A stretch of DNA of 6,083 nt from assembly GCA_002721895.1 (NCBI GenBank), contig PBLV01000016.1, positions 145,871 through 151,953 of the forward strand, given 5' to 3'. This document shows positions 6,061 through 6,083 of the stretch, piece after piece. The translations under genes and the position numbers were made by a program. Below the pieces are notes generated by a model. It ran no database searches and was not told the origin of the DNA. It saw only the letters and a program-made list of their open reading frames with translations. Origin of the DNA: Verrucomicrobiales bacterium. GTDB lineage: Bacteria > Verrucomicrobiota > Verrucomicrobiae > Limisphaerales > UBA1100. Position 1 is the stretch's first letter. Every line of letters starts with the position of its first letter.

Positions 6061-6083
6061 GCCAGTTTAGCTCAGTTGGTAGA
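6061..6083 (+). tRNA. 5' end of a tRNA, probably tRNA-Thr, cut by the window edge
   Basis: The 23 bases fit a tRNA 5' half: a seven-base acceptor strand GCCAGTT, U8 and A9, then D-stem GCTC and D-loop AGTTGGTA with the conserved GG, then GA starting the closing D-stem. The acceptor and D-arm resemble bacterial tRNA-Thr genes. The anticodon lies outside the window, so the amino acid identity is a guess. Confidence 0.85.

Noticed and set aside
1..6083. A novel multi-gene system, CRISPR array or mobile element
   Set aside because: Genes are separated by their own terminators, functions are unrelated housekeeping or envelope roles, and there are no spaced repeats, transposase, integrase or terminal inverted repeats in the window.

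Overview
The window looks like ordinary bacterial chromosome. Five protein genes, all on the + strand, lie one after another, and the first 23 bases of a tRNA sit at the right edge. I see no insertion sequence, phage gene, CRISPR array or defence cassette. The mix of a GTP-type PEP carboxykinase, a Tat-exported DUF3500-like protein, an outer-membrane porin with a helical N-terminus, moderately high GC and almost no Shine-Dalgarno sequences suggests a Gram-negative member of the PVC group, perhaps Verrucomicrobiota. That placement is inferred from gene style, not from a marker gene.

Layout. Bases 1-568 hold the 3' part of an lgt-family gene (prolipoprotein diacylglyceryl transferase) whose start lies outside the window. 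Its stop overlaps the start of an RluD-type 23S rRNA pseudouridine synthase (565-1506) as ATGA, so the two are probably translationally coupled. A 96-base gap leads to pckG (1603-3378), a full-length GTP-dependent PEP carboxykinase with all recognisable catalytic motifs. It is followed by a strong intrinsic terminator (3398-3428) that overlaps a short CACAGAG-type repeat. Next is a 339-residue Tat-exported protein of unknown function (3498-4517). A 187-base gap then carries a good sigma70-like promoter and a small palindrome, followed by a porin gene (4705-5970), a second strong terminator (5993-6023) and the 5' end of a tRNA, probably tRNA-Thr (from 6061).

How the parts fit. Lgt and RluD are housekeeping functions (lipoprotein lipidation and ribosome modification). 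PckG interconverts oxaloacetate and phosphoenolpyruvate. The last two proteins are exported, one probably to the periplasm and one to the outer membrane. The terminators split the window into at least three transcription units: lgt-rluD (with pckG either read through or started from a weak promoter), the DUF3500-like gene with or without the porin, and the tRNA.

Points worth a second look are the Cys-rich variant of the Lgt signature, an abrupt G-to-C strand-skew reversal inside pckG, the unknown Tat protein, the repeat/terminator overlap and the general lack of Shine-Dalgarno sequences. I did not find convincing evidence of an undescribed multi-gene system.
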